64,000 bases of DNA from Chondrilla cf. caribensis (taxonomy: Eukaryota; Porifera; Demospongiae; Chondrillida; Chondrillidae): contig OZ026547.1 in the NCBI GenBank assembly GCA_964020155.1, positions 4,215,595-4,279,594 on the forward strand, in the 5' to 3' direction. How positions within the stretch are numbered: position 1 is the stretch's first letter; the number at the start of each line of letters is the position of its first letter. The notes under the pieces are model-generated. The model was not told the DNA's origin. It did not search any database and was given only the letters and a program-made list of their open reading frames with translations. This document shows positions 1 through 11,795 of the stretch, piece by piece. The position numbers were made by a program, and so were the translations under genes.

Positions 1-914
1 CTACATTTGTGCAGTTGTTGATATGATATGAACAGTGTTCATACAGGTATCAATGCTCAATTAGGTAGCACATGTGGTGTGTGAGGTATGTGCTCTAGAG
101 AACTCTTGTTTGTTTAATGATGAACTGAACTAGCTGTATTAAGTTACAATTTATAATATATACTAACTCAGACTCAGTCTGACAGGCTTGCGAAAGGCCT
201 GTATCTGTGCACGTATGGCAGTTTCGAATTTGCCACACATTATGTCATTCAACATGTGAGCTTAGATGATGTCATTGGTAACACTTAGTCGTGCAGTGAT
301 ACTGATCACTTGAATTATCATGGAGTGGAGTGTATTGGTACTCTGTACATGGAGATGACCCAGAAAAGATGGTGGCTCTACACCTGAAATGCATTAATTT
401 GTGTCAAATTTCACATATAAAACTCAATCAACATATTTGAGCATTTTGTAGTTTGCGATTGTGATGATCGGTAGTTGTGATGGACAGTAAAAATACAAAG
501 GAAAAACATTGTTTTTGTGTCAAACTGGTGAATGGGCAGGTGGGACTTGCGTTGTCATGACAGGATGGAGGTCGCCATGGTATTACACCAGATGTCACAT
601 TTTTTTCTGACTGTATAAAACTTATGTTGTGTTTTCCGAAAGTGAATTTTCATGTACTCTGTGTATCCAGTGATGGGTTTAAGGCTCTATAAACTATTTT
701 CTTCAAAGAATGTATTCCTATCAATGAGGTATCATGTTTCAATGTGCTGGTTTTGAAATAAGGTCAACATTTCTATAAGCAATTTGCTTTGTATTCAGTG
801 TACCTCACTGCCCCATACCATAGATACTGTATACCCTCTATGCCCATACTTATGCATAGCTCTATTGTAGTAGACTGAGTGTTTCCATGGTAACACGGTA
901 GGACTTCAGTCTCA
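1..914. other. No gene recognised
   Basis: AT-rich DNA with no convincing open frame, splice-bounded exon or known domain on either strand. It lies downstream of the minus-strand fibrinogen-domain fragment that starts at 915 and could have been its 3' flank. Confidence 0.4.
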
Positions 915-1140
915 CTAGTGTCTAGCATTGAGTTTCATTTCAGCAAAATTCAGTGAATGGTCACTTCCAAAGAACTGTCTCTCCTGGGTGTTCTGTCTTG
1001 ATGGTAGATACCATTCAGTTGTAAACACATGTAGTTGTTGTACCACCATCCTCCCCCTAATAGGCTTGTGCACAGTTCTGACTACTATACAAGTCATTGT
1101 CTCTGTCATGTGGAGAGAATGCCATTCCTTTAATTAAGGT
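915..1140 (-). pseudogene. Fibrinogen-domain (FReD) C-terminal fragment, broken
   Basis: Read on the minus strand this matches the last third of the intact FReD gene at 9967-11379. A calcium-site-like HDRDND region is followed by the Asn-Cys-Ala segment and a closing SLNFAEMKLNAR, equivalent to SLKFAEMELRARD in the intact copy. The parts lie in different frames, so at least one frameshift separates the calcium-site region from the end. The N-terminal two thirds and any signal exon are not found next to it. It is a decayed partial copy. Confidence 0.7.
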
Positions 1141-2745
1141 TACCTCCACCACTGCCACACAGTATAGTTGTTTATACATGTGCTGTAACAGAGTAACAAT
1201 TATTACAGAAAACACTGCCTCATACCCTCAATGAGGCCATGGCACTACTTTGAACCAGTTAGTAACTAGTTTCAGACACACGAGGTCTGTGAGAGTGGGT
1301 TTGTATGAACCCCATGACCAGCCCCCAGTTACAAACCTTTTACTTATTATACTCAATCACATGTTCAGATTCACTATTGGGCTGGTATGTGGAAGCGTAG
1401 AGTATCTATGGTGCAACACATATCATCAAACACGTACCATACATTCAATTCCAGTTGTGTTCTCAGTAAGTGAATTTTATTGTATTATTTTGTCTCCAGT
1501 AATTATTTGTAGGTCGAAGGTTCAATAAGCAATTTTCTCCATGGGAATCCTAATCAAGGCATCGGAGTGTTATTTCAATTTACTAAATAAGTACATATAT
1601 GGAATAAGAACTCAATCTTGTGGCGTTATACTGTATGATATCAACAGATGCTATAATACTGGTTATGACATGGTCAGTCGGTGTGAAACATAAAATCAAT
1701 GAACACCTGTGTACCTTTCACACTGTAATTGTACATGTGCACATACAGTATATGTGTAAGTGCATACATTGTACATGTGTACATACAGTACATGTGCATG
1801 TACATACTTGTCTACATTGACATCAACCCACACAAATTGAAATGTAACAGTTGTTTCTGTTCATAACACAGAGTAGAAGTGAACAACAGTGTTTTTCAAA
1901 GAGCATACATAGGTGCTAAATATCTTTCTTGGATATCCCGTGTGCTGATGAAGTAAGAATGTAGTGTACACCTCCAATTTGTGACATACAATTCAATTAT
2001 GTATACAACAAGAATCAATTCACAGTAAAGGAAATCTGTTAGTTTAATAAATCATCGGCTGCAGCAGTTCAAAGTTCATTGAACGTAATATTCCATTCTG
2101 TGTTTCAAATGAATAAACATGTTTGAATCTTTTTATTTTTGTATTGTAGCTTAATGAACCTGTTGACCCTATAGCTATATGCTGATCCTTATTATAATGG
2201 AATAGTGCATAACATACTACATCTTATTTAAAGGTATTTGTAGATGTTATGGCTCAATGTGATTGAAGTGAATATAAGGTTGCTATGCCTCAATGTAATC
2301 CCTTTGAAAAACTTATTGAATGGACTGAACTATTGTATTGAAATGCTGGGTATTGTTTAGACATTCCAAGAGTAGACATTCCAATTTTGGTTGGTCACTG
2401 TAATTGAAATAACAAGAGAACTTGTTTCGTGATCATGTCATATGACTGGAACCATCTTTGGTCATTTATGGTAATGGGGGACCTTACATGTAGTAATACA
2501 TAGTAATAGCAATACATGTAGTGAACTAATTTGGTTTACTAAACACTGGTAATCTAGTGGTTGCCTATATTAGCATATACAGTGGTGTGGAATCATCATA
2601 ATGGGCAAATATTATGTATACTGTACATAATGGGACAGACTAGACTGTATATCATATTGGATGAGACAGTGAGATTATGAGCATTGAATGTTACTATTTT
2701 TTGACTAGCACAACAACCAATGGTCATGAACATGGGAGGACATGA
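1141..2745. other. No gene recognised; TG/CA-rich stretch
   Basis: No supported exon. Around 1725-1815 there is a short irregular run of TGTACATGTGCACATACAG-like words, a loose relative of the better ordered 41-bp repeat that follows. Open frames here are short and have low-complexity or unremarkable translations. Confidence 0.35.
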
Positions 2746-3315
2746 CATGTTAATAAACTGTACAGTGTACACTGTGTTGTACATGATGTCTGTACATGCT
2801 GTACAGTGTACACTGTGTTGTACATGAGATTTGTCCATACTGTACAGTGTGGACTGTGTTGTACATGAGATCTGTACATACTGTACAGTGTGTACTGTGT
2901 TGTACATGGATCTGTACATGCTGTACAGTGTGTACTGTGTTGTATATGAGATTTGTACATACTGTACAGTGTGTACTGTGTTGTACATGACATATGTACA
3001 TATGTACAGCGTGCACTGTGTTGTACATGAGATCTGTACATACTGCACAGTGTGTACTGTGTTGTACATGAGATCTGTACATACTGTACCATGTGTACTG
3101 TATTGTACACGACATCTGTATATGATGTACAGTGTATACTGTGCTGTACATGAGAACTGTACATACTGTACACTGTGTACTGTGTTGTACATGAGATTTG
3201 TACATACTGTACAGTTTGTACTTTATTGTACATGACATCTTAAGTGTGTACTGTTTTGTACATAAGATCTTTACATACTGCACGATACATACTATGTTGT
3301 ACATGAGATCTGTCC
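2746..3315 (+). repeat. 41-bp minisatellite, about 13 units
   Basis: Tandem units of about 41 bp built from TTGTACATGAGATCTGTACA, then TACTGTACAGTGTGTACTGTG. Units vary by point changes and occasional indels. Each unit holds several short palindromes (TGTACA, TACTGTACAGTG...), so single strands could fold. Long open frames on both strands here, with Cys/Tyr/His-rich translations, are by-products of a period not divisible by three that lacks stops. They are not genes. Confidence 0.9.
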
Positions 3316-3829
3316 ATGAGATCTGGGCATGCAGTACATGTCATCTACACTTGATCATATTCTTACATCTGGTGTGCCAATACATGCATACTCAAATGAA
3401 TGTATTGTGGGTATGATATGTATGCCATTTGTTCGTGCATAACCTGTATTGTATTTGCATTTATGTACGTATGTTCTGTATATGTGTATGTGTTTGAGAT
3501 TTTTATTGTGTAAAATTGTTGAAAAGTTAAATTTTGTTCGAGGACAGTTATACATTGTCAAATTTGGTTTTATTTGCGTTTAAGTCAGAATAATATGTAC
3601 ATTAATTTTGTACTTTTATGATATTTGACCACCATCACTCAGTAACTATTTAAATTAATTCATTTACTTATATGATCACATTGGATTCACAATAATATTC
3701 ATTACAATATTATAATATGCTTGACTACCTTCTAACATGGTAACATGATATCATTGTGTATTGAAAGGTACATACACCATACTTGTGGTGTATGTAACTC
3801 ATTTATTGTAATTTTTGTTTAAGATCCTT
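3316..3829. other. No gene recognised
   Basis: AT-rich spacer between the 41-bp minisatellite and the truncated gene end at 3830. No exon or known repeat family was recognised. Confidence 0.35.
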
Positions 3830-4006
3830 TTTTGTATGTAAATCTCAAGAAGCTCCAGGTAGAGTTCTTCAATCCCTTTGTCAGCACACAGACGCACTTC
3901 AATGTCCCCCTCCACTTCCTGGGGTAGAGTACGACAGAACCAGGGCATTCCAGGTTGTGCACAGCAGTTGTTACCAGTACCACAACCTTCTCCGTCCCAC
4001 AGAGGG
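3830..4006 (-). pseudogene. C-terminal fragment of the collagen/fibrinogen-like gene
   Basis: Read on the minus strand this reproduces the last ~57 codons of the intact gene at 5365-6495. It has the Asn-Asn-Cys-Cys motif, MPWFCRTLPQEVEGDIEVRLC and a tail ending in LYLELLEIY. The segment is still in frame apart from a small in-frame indel near the Glu-rich tail. Homology stops sharply at 4006, where the sequence turns into the 31-bp minisatellite, so the upstream ~320 codons are missing. The original stop has drifted. It is best read as a truncated duplicate of the neighbouring gene rather than an expressed exon, because the intact copy is a single exon. Confidence 0.75.
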
Positions 4007-4400
4007 TTATGTGTACATGTATATGTGCCTCATGTGTACATGTACCTCAGGTTGGTGGTATTGTGTGTACATGTACCTCAGGTTGATGGTATTGTGTGTA
4101 CATGTACCTCAGGTTGGTAGTATTGTGTGTACATGTACCTCAGGTTGGTGGTATTGTGTGTACATGTACCTCAGGTTGGTGGTATTGTGTGTACATGTAC
4201 CTCAGGTTGGTGGTATTGTGTGTACATGTACCTCAGGTTGGTGGTATTGTGTGTACATGTACCTCAGGTTGGTGGTATTGTGTGTACATGTACATCAGTT
4301 TGGTAGTATTGTATGTAATGTACCTCAGGTTGGTAGTAATGTGTGTACACGTACCTCAGGCTGGTGGTATTGTGTGTACATATATTTGTTCGTATTAGTC
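4007..4400 (+). repeat. 31-bp minisatellite array 1
   Basis: About 12 head-to-tail copies of a 31-bp unit, GTACCTCAGGTTGGTGGTAT followed by TGTGTGTACAT, with a few point variants. Because 31 is not a multiple of three, all frames stay open and give spurious repeats such as VPQVGGIVCTCTSGWWYC. A short remnant of the same unit lies at 4481-4556, and a second array lies at 6955-7135. Confidence 0.92.
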
Positions 4401-4480
4401 TGTTTGGGTTTCACCCTCGGTATCAATTAGGCAAAGATGTCTGTATATCCGCTACAGCTTCTCGAGAGGTACTTTAGCTA

Positions 4481-4556
4481 TTACATGTACCTCAGGTTGG
4501 TAGTATTGTGTGAACGTGTACCATTGGTTGGTGGTATTGTGTGTACATGTATTTGT
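4481..4556 (+). repeat. Remnant of the 31-bp minisatellite
   Basis: Two degenerate units of the same 31-bp repeat (ACATGTACCTCAGGTTGGTA), separated from array 1 by about 80 bp of unrelated sequence. Confidence 0.8.
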
Positions 4557-5364
4557 CTGTTCCATATTCTCTAAAGACCCTTTGCCTGTAAACAGAGTTT
4601 ATGATCACTTGCCTGTATGCAGATACTAAGACTATTGTACATCTACTATAATATAAGTATATAATATGACAATGATTGAGCAATCATAGGATTTTTGGTA
4701 AGGGAGAAGGGGTCATGTATTAGCCATAACGACCTTCTCAGAAATGTTGACCTACAATGATTTGAAATGTTTTCATTACCAACAATACAATGTTTATATA
4801 CGGCACTGCTGCAGATACCACAAAAGTATCTTTATTGTTCACTTCACTCGCTTCCATAGATTTGTTCATCTGGTAGAGAAATTTATATGCAGAATGTCCC
4901 ATGCAAATGGATGCAATCATTTCAATTTGAAATGCTACATTTTGATTGGTGCTTACCAGCATCCTTTAAAACATATGACGTTCAACCTTCATGCAATCTT
5001 CTAATATGTCAGTCATTCACCACCTATACTACATATATTATTATTACCTCTGCATTGTATGCCTGCTGAGAATTCCTGCTAACATATGAATTTGTGTTAT
5101 GTATTATTCAATGCTTGAAAATATTGCAGGATGAGTGATATTCAATAATACTATGCATTGTATGTGATATGGATGCAGTTGAATTAATCTCACAGTGTCA
5201 TGCTAAATGAGAGTGTGACTGATATTGAATGGTTTGATGTGACATGGATCATTGAGGCAAAGTTACTAGAGTCCTACAGTGCTGTGATAGAGAACAATGT
5301 GTTGTGTATGTATGCAGGGATATTAGTGAGTGTGGCCACAGACTATTGTGCTTGAATGAGCTCA
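4557..5364. other. No gene recognised; 3' flank of the minus-strand gene
   Basis: AT-rich sequence downstream of the stop codon at 5365 of the minus-strand gene. Part of it is presumably its 3' untranslated region. I could not place a canonical polyadenylation signal with confidence. Confidence 0.3.
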
Positions 5365-6495
5365 TTACTGAAGGTAAATCTCTAGGAGCTCTAGGTACAG
5401 GTCCTCATCATTGGTGCCTTGAGTAGCACACAGACGTACTTCAATGTCCCCCTCCACTTCCTGTGGTAGAGTACGACAGAACCAGGGCATTCCAGGTTGT
5501 GCACAGCAGTTGTTACCAGTACCACAACCCTCTCCATCCCACAGAGGGTCATCATCATAAATCTGGCTGTTATCAAATGTTCCAGTATTCCCTGATTCAC
5601 AATAGTAGTGATCACCAACAAATGAAGGAGGAGCTCGACCTGGGTACTTGGCACATGGACAGTTATCTATACCATTGTAGTTATGATCATCAGAGAGTCC
5701 CACAGCATAGGTCCATATGTGCTTTCTAGGAGATCCGTATGTTATGGACATACCATCAACGTAGTAGGAGTTGATGTCTTTAGGTCCACGGTAGCCATCT
5801 GGGCTTCCTCTTTGGTACCCGATAGCTTGTCCACACACCTTGTTGTACTTCATTCTGTGAGCAGGGAAGGTAACTGATGAACAGCTAGCACCACCACTTG
5901 TAGACCTAGCACAGAGGTTCTTTGGAGATGTTATCTGCCTCATGCCAGAAGGACAAGTAGCTCCATCTTCAGTCATGTTGATGTATGCGATTCTTGTCCA
6001 GCCTTTAGAGCCACAGTGCCAACTGTCCATGTTACAATAAAGTGGTCTAATAGTTGTAATCTGTCCTTCTTCGGTTGTCAACCAGTAGGACTGTAAAGGG
6101 GCTTTTGGGTTACACTGGTGTATCTGGTAGCAGGAACTAGCAGGAGAGTCCTTGGTCACACCCAGTGTACAGGGAGCGTTAATTTGTTCAACTTCTTCTC
6201 TGGTTTTATTCTTAATTTCCCTGTCAATGGTCTGTTGAAGCTTCTCTCGTATTGAGTGTTTGATCTGTTGAGCGTGAGTGAGTGTTAGGGACAATGTTCC
6301 TGGTGGACCTGGTGGTCCAGGTATTCCAAGTACTCCAGGTATGCCATTGGTCCCAGTACAAACAGAAGGTCCTTGTGGAAGTTGACACTGTGTGTCATTG
6401 TTGGTTTGTTGCTCTGTGTCTCTCGGATGGGATTTAGCAAGGATGCACCAACAGAAGTTGATCAGGCACAGGAGAAACAATCCTCTGGCAAACAT
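5365..6495 (-). CDS. Secreted protein with short collagen stretch and fibrinogen-like C-terminus
   Basis: Single-exon reading frame of 376 residues. Residues 1-21 form a signal peptide (LFLLCLINFCWCILA). Six Gly-X-Y triplets occupy about 51-68 (GIPGVLGIPGPPGPPG). A charged, probably helical stretch covers 75-112. The C-terminal domain from about 115 contains YCNMDSW, GWTRIAYINM, a Cys-Pro-Cys motif, paired Cys near NNCC and a final MPWFCRTLPQEVEGDIEVRLC. The YCNM...GWTRIAYINM part resembles the start of fibrinogen-C domains. The rest matches a Cys-rich domain that I associate with secreted proteins of sponges and cnidarians. A TATA box lies about 70 bp upstream of the ATG. A truncated C-terminal copy lies at 3830-4006. 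Matrix or recognition roles are inferred. The alternative is a structural spongin-type component. Confidence 0.85.
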   Translation of the reverse strand: MFARGLFLLCLINFCWCILAKSHPRDTEQQTNNDTQCQLPQGPSVCTGTNGIPGVLGIPGPPGPPGTLSLTLTHAQQIKHSIREKLQQTIDREIKNKTREEVEQINAPCTLGVTKDSPASSCYQIHQCNPKAPLQSYWLTTEEGQITTIRPLYCNMDSWHCGSKGWTRIAYINMTEDGATCPSGMRQITSPKNLCARSTSGGASCSSVTFPAHRMKYNKVCGQAIGYQRGSPDGYRGPKDINSYYVDGMSITYGSPRKHIWTYAVGLSDDHNYNGIDNCPCAKYPGRAPPSFVGDHYYCESGNTGTFDNSQIYDDDPLWDGEGCGTGNNCCAQPGMPWFCRTLPQEVEGDIEVRLCATQGTNDEDLYLELLEIYLQ

Positions 6496-6561
6496 TTGTT
6501 CAGAGTTCTTAGTGCAACCAACTCGTTGAGCTTAACTAGCTATTTGCCCTAGCTGCACTGG

Positions 6562-6569
6562 TTTATATA
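6562..6569 (-). promoter_or_regulatory. TATA box for the 5365-6495 gene
   Basis: On the minus strand CTATATAAAC lies about 70 bp upstream of the ATG at 6495. That spacing fits a start site ~30 bp downstream and a short 5' leader. No second in-frame ATG competes. Confidence 0.6.
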
Positions 6570-6954
6570 GCAGGTCTGGTGAGAAGAGTTGATGACATTA
6601 CATTACATACCAATCATGCATAGCAGTATGACATGACAGTCTTGTATGTACACACCAGACACACTGACTCCACTTCTAGTGAATGATGTATTGTAGAAGT
6701 GGTTTGTGAAGCTAGAGGAATATAATTTTCTTTGTCCTATCTCACACTTGGTATGTTTCAGTTTACAATAATAAACATTGTACTTGGTTTCGAAGTGATT
6801 GTAATTGATTTAGTGATAACTGTAGTAGAAGTAAACCGACCAATGTGTTAGGAGCTATTAATGATTTGTTCTGTGAATATTTGCAAAGAGAAAAGTATTG
6901 TATATTATGATTTTGTTGACAAACATGGCATTGAACTATATAGACTATCATTGC

Positions 6955-7135
6955 ATGCATGTACATGTACCTCAGGTTGGTAGCATTGTGAGTACATGTA
7001 CCTGCAAGTTGGTGGTGTTGGTGGTATTGTGTGCACATGTACCTCAGGTTGGTGGTATTGTGTGTACATGTACCTCAGGTTGGTAGTATTGTGTGTACAT
7101 GTACCTCAGGTTGGTGGTATTGTGTGTACATTTGT
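6955..7135 (+). repeat. 31-bp minisatellite array 2
   Basis: About five units of the same 31-bp repeat as 4007-4400. It lies upstream (5' side) of the intact minus-strand gene, whereas array 1 sits at the break of the truncated copy. Confidence 0.88.
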
Positions 7136-7250
7136 ACATGGGATGGGATGTTTGTAGCCCATTGCCATATCCTATGTATATATGGGTACCTATGTGTATC
7201 TATGTGTATCTGCGTGTATCTATGTGTATCTATCTATCTATCTATCTATC

Positions 7251-7306
<56 letters not shown>

Positions 7307-7400
7307 TATGCGTGTGTGTGTGTGTGTGGGTGTGTGTGTGTGTGTGGGTGTGTGGGTGCATGCATGCATGTATACCTATACATAACTGTATCTGTTACTG
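7136..7400. repeat. Compound microsatellite: TATC, TA and TG runs
   Basis: Successive runs of TGTATC/TATC (to ~7252), about 25 TA dinucleotides (7252-7302) and TG/GGTG runs (7310-7360). No coding signal. Confidence 0.9.
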
Positions 7401-7429
7401 TATACTGTAATTCAACCTGTTAAATTATC

Positions 7430-9535
7430 TGATCTCCTTGTTAGAGACTCATTCTAGCTTTGTACACAAGCCAAGAGTTGTTAATTAGACTTCTACGGAG
7501 GCCATTCCTCATTAATTGGAGGAGCCATAATACGTACCAATCTACTCCTTTCAAACCATCCAGTCCACTACGATACAGACCATTAAGGTTGGGTTAAGTA
7601 CAATCCTTGTACCTCCATGCTCTGTGATGATAGGTACTACTAGCTCAGTTCCCACTAGCCTGATCATTGTCTCTATCTTTAGTGCTAAACTGTATGCCAT
7701 TATGGTGGGTTAGTGAATCTCCAGCAGTTCTCTTATAACCTGCTATGTCTAGTCTTCAGAGGTGTCGGAAACATTCCCAAAGTGGGGAGATCACACTATG
7801 GTCATTGTATGAATTATCATGTATGTACATTACTGTAGTATGATCATTGTACATGTATGAGTTACTATCATGTATACAGCACTGCATGTAGTGGTGTTGT
7901 GTGTGGAAACAGTATTGTTATAAGGTGCACAATTTCACCAGCATGGCCTCTCCAGGGTCCAAGTGACGCATATCAGCACAGCTAAACATGCGTGTACACC
8001 CTCTGAAGGTGATACATACCACATAGTGACTAGGGATGGGATGTTTGTACCCTGTTACCATGGCCTATGCATATGTGTATATGTGTATATGTGTACCTAT
8101 GTGTATCTATATATGTGTACATCTATACATATCTGCACTAATGTATCTGTTATGTATACTGGAATTTAACCTGCTAGATTATCCAATCTCCTTGTTGGTG
8201 AGACTCAGGCTAACTTTGTACACAAGCCAAGAGTTGTTAATTAGCCTTCTACTGAGGCCATGCATCGTTAATTGGTGGAACCATAATGTGTTGTTGTCTG
8301 TTCCATTAGTATAATTGGATTGTGTATGTCATCCGATCACTTTGTGTGAGTCCAGTCCTGAAACATTACTAGTACTGTACTCTGACCTGTTATGATCCTG
8401 AAGTTTCAATATGTGTATATGTTCATTGTACATGTAATACAGTATGAGTCACTGTATGTACATCACTGCATGTTCATTGTACATGTATGAGTCACTGTAC
8501 TGTAATGACTTTGTATGTACTTTATGTACTGCATGTAGTGGTGTTATGTGTCGTTAGGCTGCATTGTGCCACTAGCATGGCCTCCCATGGTCCAAGTGAC
8601 ACATATCAGCACAGCTAAGCATGCATGTACACACTCTGAATGTGGTACTACCTCATAGTGCCGAGGGATGGGATGTTTGTACCTCATTACCACTGGCCTA
8701 TACATATGTGTATACCAGTCCTACACATATCAGTACTTACGCATTATTGTAGAGGCTCACATCTACGACAAAGAATTTAAAACAGGAATATTTTGAACAG
8801 GACATGTAGGAATCTTGAATTATAATCCTTAGAAAACATTTGATGACAATGTAGGTAACTTTGATTATCTGATCTCCTTGTTAGAGACTCGGTTTAACAT
8901 TGTACACAAGCCAATAGTTGTTATTTAGCCTTCTGCATGCTGAGGCCATACATTGTATATTGGGGGAGCCATAAAATTTTCTTGTCTGTTCCATTAGTAT
9001 CATGTGATTGTGTATGTCATCTGATCTCCTTGTTAGTGAGACTCAGTCTACCTTTGTACACAGGCCAAGAGTTGGTAATTAGCCTTCTACTGAGGCCATC
9101 CATCGTTGATTGGGGGAGCCATAATATGTTCTTGTCTGTTCCATTAGTATCATTGGATTGTGTATGTCATCTGATCTCCTTGTGTGAGTCCAGTCCTGAA
9201 ACATTACTAGTACTGTACTCTGACCTGTTATGATCCTAAAGTTTCAATATGTGTATGTACATTACTGTGTGTCCATTGTACATGTATGAGCTGCTGTACT
9301 GAAATGTGTGTACTTTGTGTACTGCATGCATGTACGTAGTGGTGTTTTGGGTCATTATGCTGTATTGTGTGGAGAACAGTATTGTTATAATTGTGTAACC
9401 ACCATGGCCTCCCCAGGGTCCAAGTGACACATATCAGCACAGCTAAGCATGCATGTACACCCTCTGAAGGTGGTGCATACCTCATAGCAACCAGGGATGG
9501 GATGCATGTCAAATCTGCTAACTCAGATACTAACA
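7430..9535 (+). repeat. FReD-associated repeat complex (higher-order units)
   Basis: Several modules recur in order. One ~150-160 bp module has TTGTACACAAGCCAAGAGTT, TTAGCCTTCTACTGAGGCCA and GTTCCATTAGTATCATTGGA. A second has CAGTCCTGAAACATTACTAG. A third has GTCCAAGTGACACATATCAG followed by GGGATGGGATGTTTGTACC. Copies begin near 7435, 8190, 8870 and 9020, with the third module near 7957, 8590 and 9415. The same set recurs at 53.0-54.6 kb and partly at 63.0-63.4 kb. No coding function is evident. Confidence 0.75.
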
Positions 9536-10660
9536 TTTAATATGCATATGCATAAACATATGCATTGTATTATTATTTGTATGCAATTTGTATGTATACG
9601 GACGTGCATACATTTGTACATACGTACGTAATCTCTGTGGTACGTTTGATCACGTGTATATTCTATACATAGTGTATGTTTTTGAGATTTCTTGTCATGT
9701 AAACTTGTTTGTATTAGTTTGAGGATAATTTTACAATGTTAATTATGATACTGTTTGATGTTGTGAAGATGTATGTATACTCTTGTGATATTTAATGTAA
9801 ACACTCAATGACTGTCTCAGTTATTCTGCATAATAAATTTAATCATTCAGAAAAAGATGTAGGGAATATTTCAAATGCATTTTGTAATATATGGATATGT
9901 TAATAGGTCTGTGTAGTGGAATGCGTGTTTCCATGTTAACACTGTAGGCCTAGGACTGTATTCCGACTAGTCTCTAGCTCTGAGTTCCATTTCAGCAAAC
10001 TTCAGTGAGCGATAAGGAGTAGTGAATGTGTACCAGTAGACTGCCTCATATTTTCTTGGTGTTGTGTCATGATGGTAGATGCCGTTCAGTTGTGAGGGCA
10101 TGCAGGAGTTGTACCACCATCCTCCCTTCCATTCTTGTGCACAGTTACCACTCCGCAAGTCATTGTCTCTGTCATGTGTGGAGAATGCCAATCCATTAAT
10201 GCTGTGGCCACCATCAATACTGTCCTCAGCAGTTCCGCTGTAGCCTGCAACCTGTAGCCTGTACTTACTAGCAGCATTCCCGACCATAAAGAAGTTGTAG
10301 AAGGCATATTTCTTATCTCCTCGGAAATCAGCCATGTCAATTCTCATTTCAGTTCTGGCAGTTCTTGTAGTGAGACAGTGGATCTTCTCCAGACCCAGCC
10401 ACTGCTCACCCCAGACTGAACCAAAGCCCGAAACATAGTCTGCCCAACCTCTAGTGAAATTCTCAGATCCATCCATTCTTCTCTGGAAGACAGTGTATTG
10501 GTTGTTGCAATAAACTTGGAATGGTTTCTGGTTTGGACAGTGTGGGTCAATAGTGTAGTGTCCATCTTGAGTACATCCTCTCTGATAGACCTCCTTACAG
10601 TCACGAGGTATGGGGTTTCCAGGGTTACCTGTGTGTGTAATAGATGAAATCTCTAGCATA
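7500..10660. repeat. Segmental duplication, copy 1 (FReD block)
   Basis: Collinear and in the same orientation with 52.6-55.7 kb: a dead FReD fragment, the repeat complex, an AT-rich stretch with a TGTATACGGACGTGCATACA-like site, then the FReD exon 2. The offset is about 45.05 kb at both ends (7540 to 52625; 10628 to 55679), so internal length is nearly conserved. Confidence 0.8.
7537..7765 (-). pseudogene. FReD fragment with nonsense codon
   Basis: Minus-strand reading gives LDIAGYKRTAGDSLTHHNGI, the calcium-site FSTKDRDND, an Ala-Ser-Ser...HHRAWRYKDCT region, a stop (TAA), then NLNGLY and a Trp-containing tail. This is the C-terminal half of a fibrinogen domain from a subfamily different from the gene at 9967. 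The upstream half is missing. Its duplicate at 52625-52855 has TGA at the same codon. Confidence 0.75.
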
Positions 10661-11379
10661 TTATGGTATTCATAATATTAAAATTTTGCATGTTTGTATG
10701 TACTCTTCAACTGCAAATACATGCAGTGGTGTTAGAATATAACATATAAACTTTGTTAGGTGGTGGGTTTGGTACGTAATAGGCCATTTTCCATTGTATG
10801 ATCTTTTGAATAGCTCCTTGACGTGTGTGTGTGTGTTTGTATGCATGTGTGTGTGTGTTTGTGTGTTTGTATGCACACGCGTGTGTGTGTGTGTGTGTTT
10901 ATGGATCACGCAATATTAATTTTATCTGAACTCTGATTGTTGAGCAAACAGATGATCAATTACAGGAAGTAATTAAGTATAACAGGAAATTACCCACACC
11001 TTATTACCCATGTTCTTCACTCAAATTGAATATGTTTGATGTCTTATTTTGAGTACTGGAATATCACACAAAAGGACTCTAAATATTGCACACCCAGTCT
11101 ATTAGATATTTGAACTAGCAATGTGGGAGTGGCTTCCAGTTGTACTGATGTAAATACTTCCATTGATTATTCGATTATTAAGTTAATAACTGTGGTGTGA
11201 TAATTGGTTTAAAAATCACATGTATGTACACATCCAATATATCTCATTCCACTACTATCCCTCTACCCTATGTGTATAATAGTATGATTGGACTCACATT
11301 GTGCATTTGTGGTGTGTGTTCCAGCTACGATGAATCCAATAGTGAGGACGACGGGTGTGAGTAAATTCTCCATTATCAT
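9967..11379 (-). CDS. Secreted fibrinogen-related protein, two exons (copy A)
   Basis: Exon 1 (11379-11298) encodes a signal peptide, MIMENLLTPVVLTIGFIVAG then THTTNAQ. It ends in a GTGAGT donor in phase 1. Exon 2 (10628-9967) follows an acceptor CACACACAG, the junction making a Cys codon. The joined product is 247 residues. The fibrinogen-C domain spans about 33-247: Cys38 and Cys68 near the start, VFQRRMDGSENFTRGW, calcium-binding DRDND at 180-184, Cys190/Cys203 flanking GGWWYN, then LNGIYHHD and SLKFAEMELRARD. All key residues of the family are present. Such domains bind sugars, acetyl groups or proteins outside the cell in ficolins and tachylectins. The ligand here is unknown. Close copies at 55019-56082 and 61293-62165 are broken, so this is the only intact one seen. 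Confidence 0.88.
10822..10902 (+). repeat. TG microsatellite in the FReD intron
   Basis: Interrupted (TG)n with TTTGTATGCA interruptions, inside the intron between the two exons of the minus-strand FReD gene. Confidence 0.85.
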
Positions 11380-11494
11380 CTTGTGTCAGTAGTTGAAGTA
11401 ACTGCAGTGACCTCCAATGCAGGTTGATATCTTGTCCACTTGTTGTCGTTCTCCCTTTGAGCTGTTTGTGTTGTTGTAGGTGGTCACTTCTCTT

Positions 11495-11502
11495 CTTTTA
11501 TA
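11495..11502 (-). promoter_or_regulatory. TATA box for FReD copy A
   Basis: Minus-strand TATAAAAG lies ~115 bp upstream of the ATG at 11379. The other two FReD copies keep a TATA element in the same surroundings (56183-56190 and 62282-62288), each followed by GAAGTGACCACC or related sequence. Confidence 0.6.
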
Positions 11503-11627
11503 GACTTCTCCAAAGGAAGTTTGTGTTTAACATGGTTACTATTCCTTGATGTTACTTAGCAAACAATTCTTCTGTTTCACTTTTGTACTTTCACTATTTG
11601 TTGATGTCTTCTGTTCTGTTATTCTTG

Positions 11628-11754
11628 CTTCAACTGCATATCATTGAAGTCGGGACCCCTCCAGAGGGCAACCAGCCCTTCCAGAAGAGAGCAGTTGAAA
11701 TCACCTTCCCTCCAGAAGCACAACTTGATTTCCCTGTGGCAATGCAGGTTAGCT

Positions 11755-11795
<41 letters not shown>

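Noticed and set aside
2596..3304. Long open frames on both strands, up to 198 codons
   Set aside because: They lie mostly within the 41-bp minisatellite, exist in several frames at once and have low-complexity translations.
4007..4400. CRISPR-like regular repeats
   Set aside because: Units are directly adjacent with no unique spacers, and the genome is eukaryotic.
3957..4430. 157-codon repetitive protein
   Set aside because: Product of the 31-bp minisatellite; all three forward frames are open because 31 is not divisible by three.
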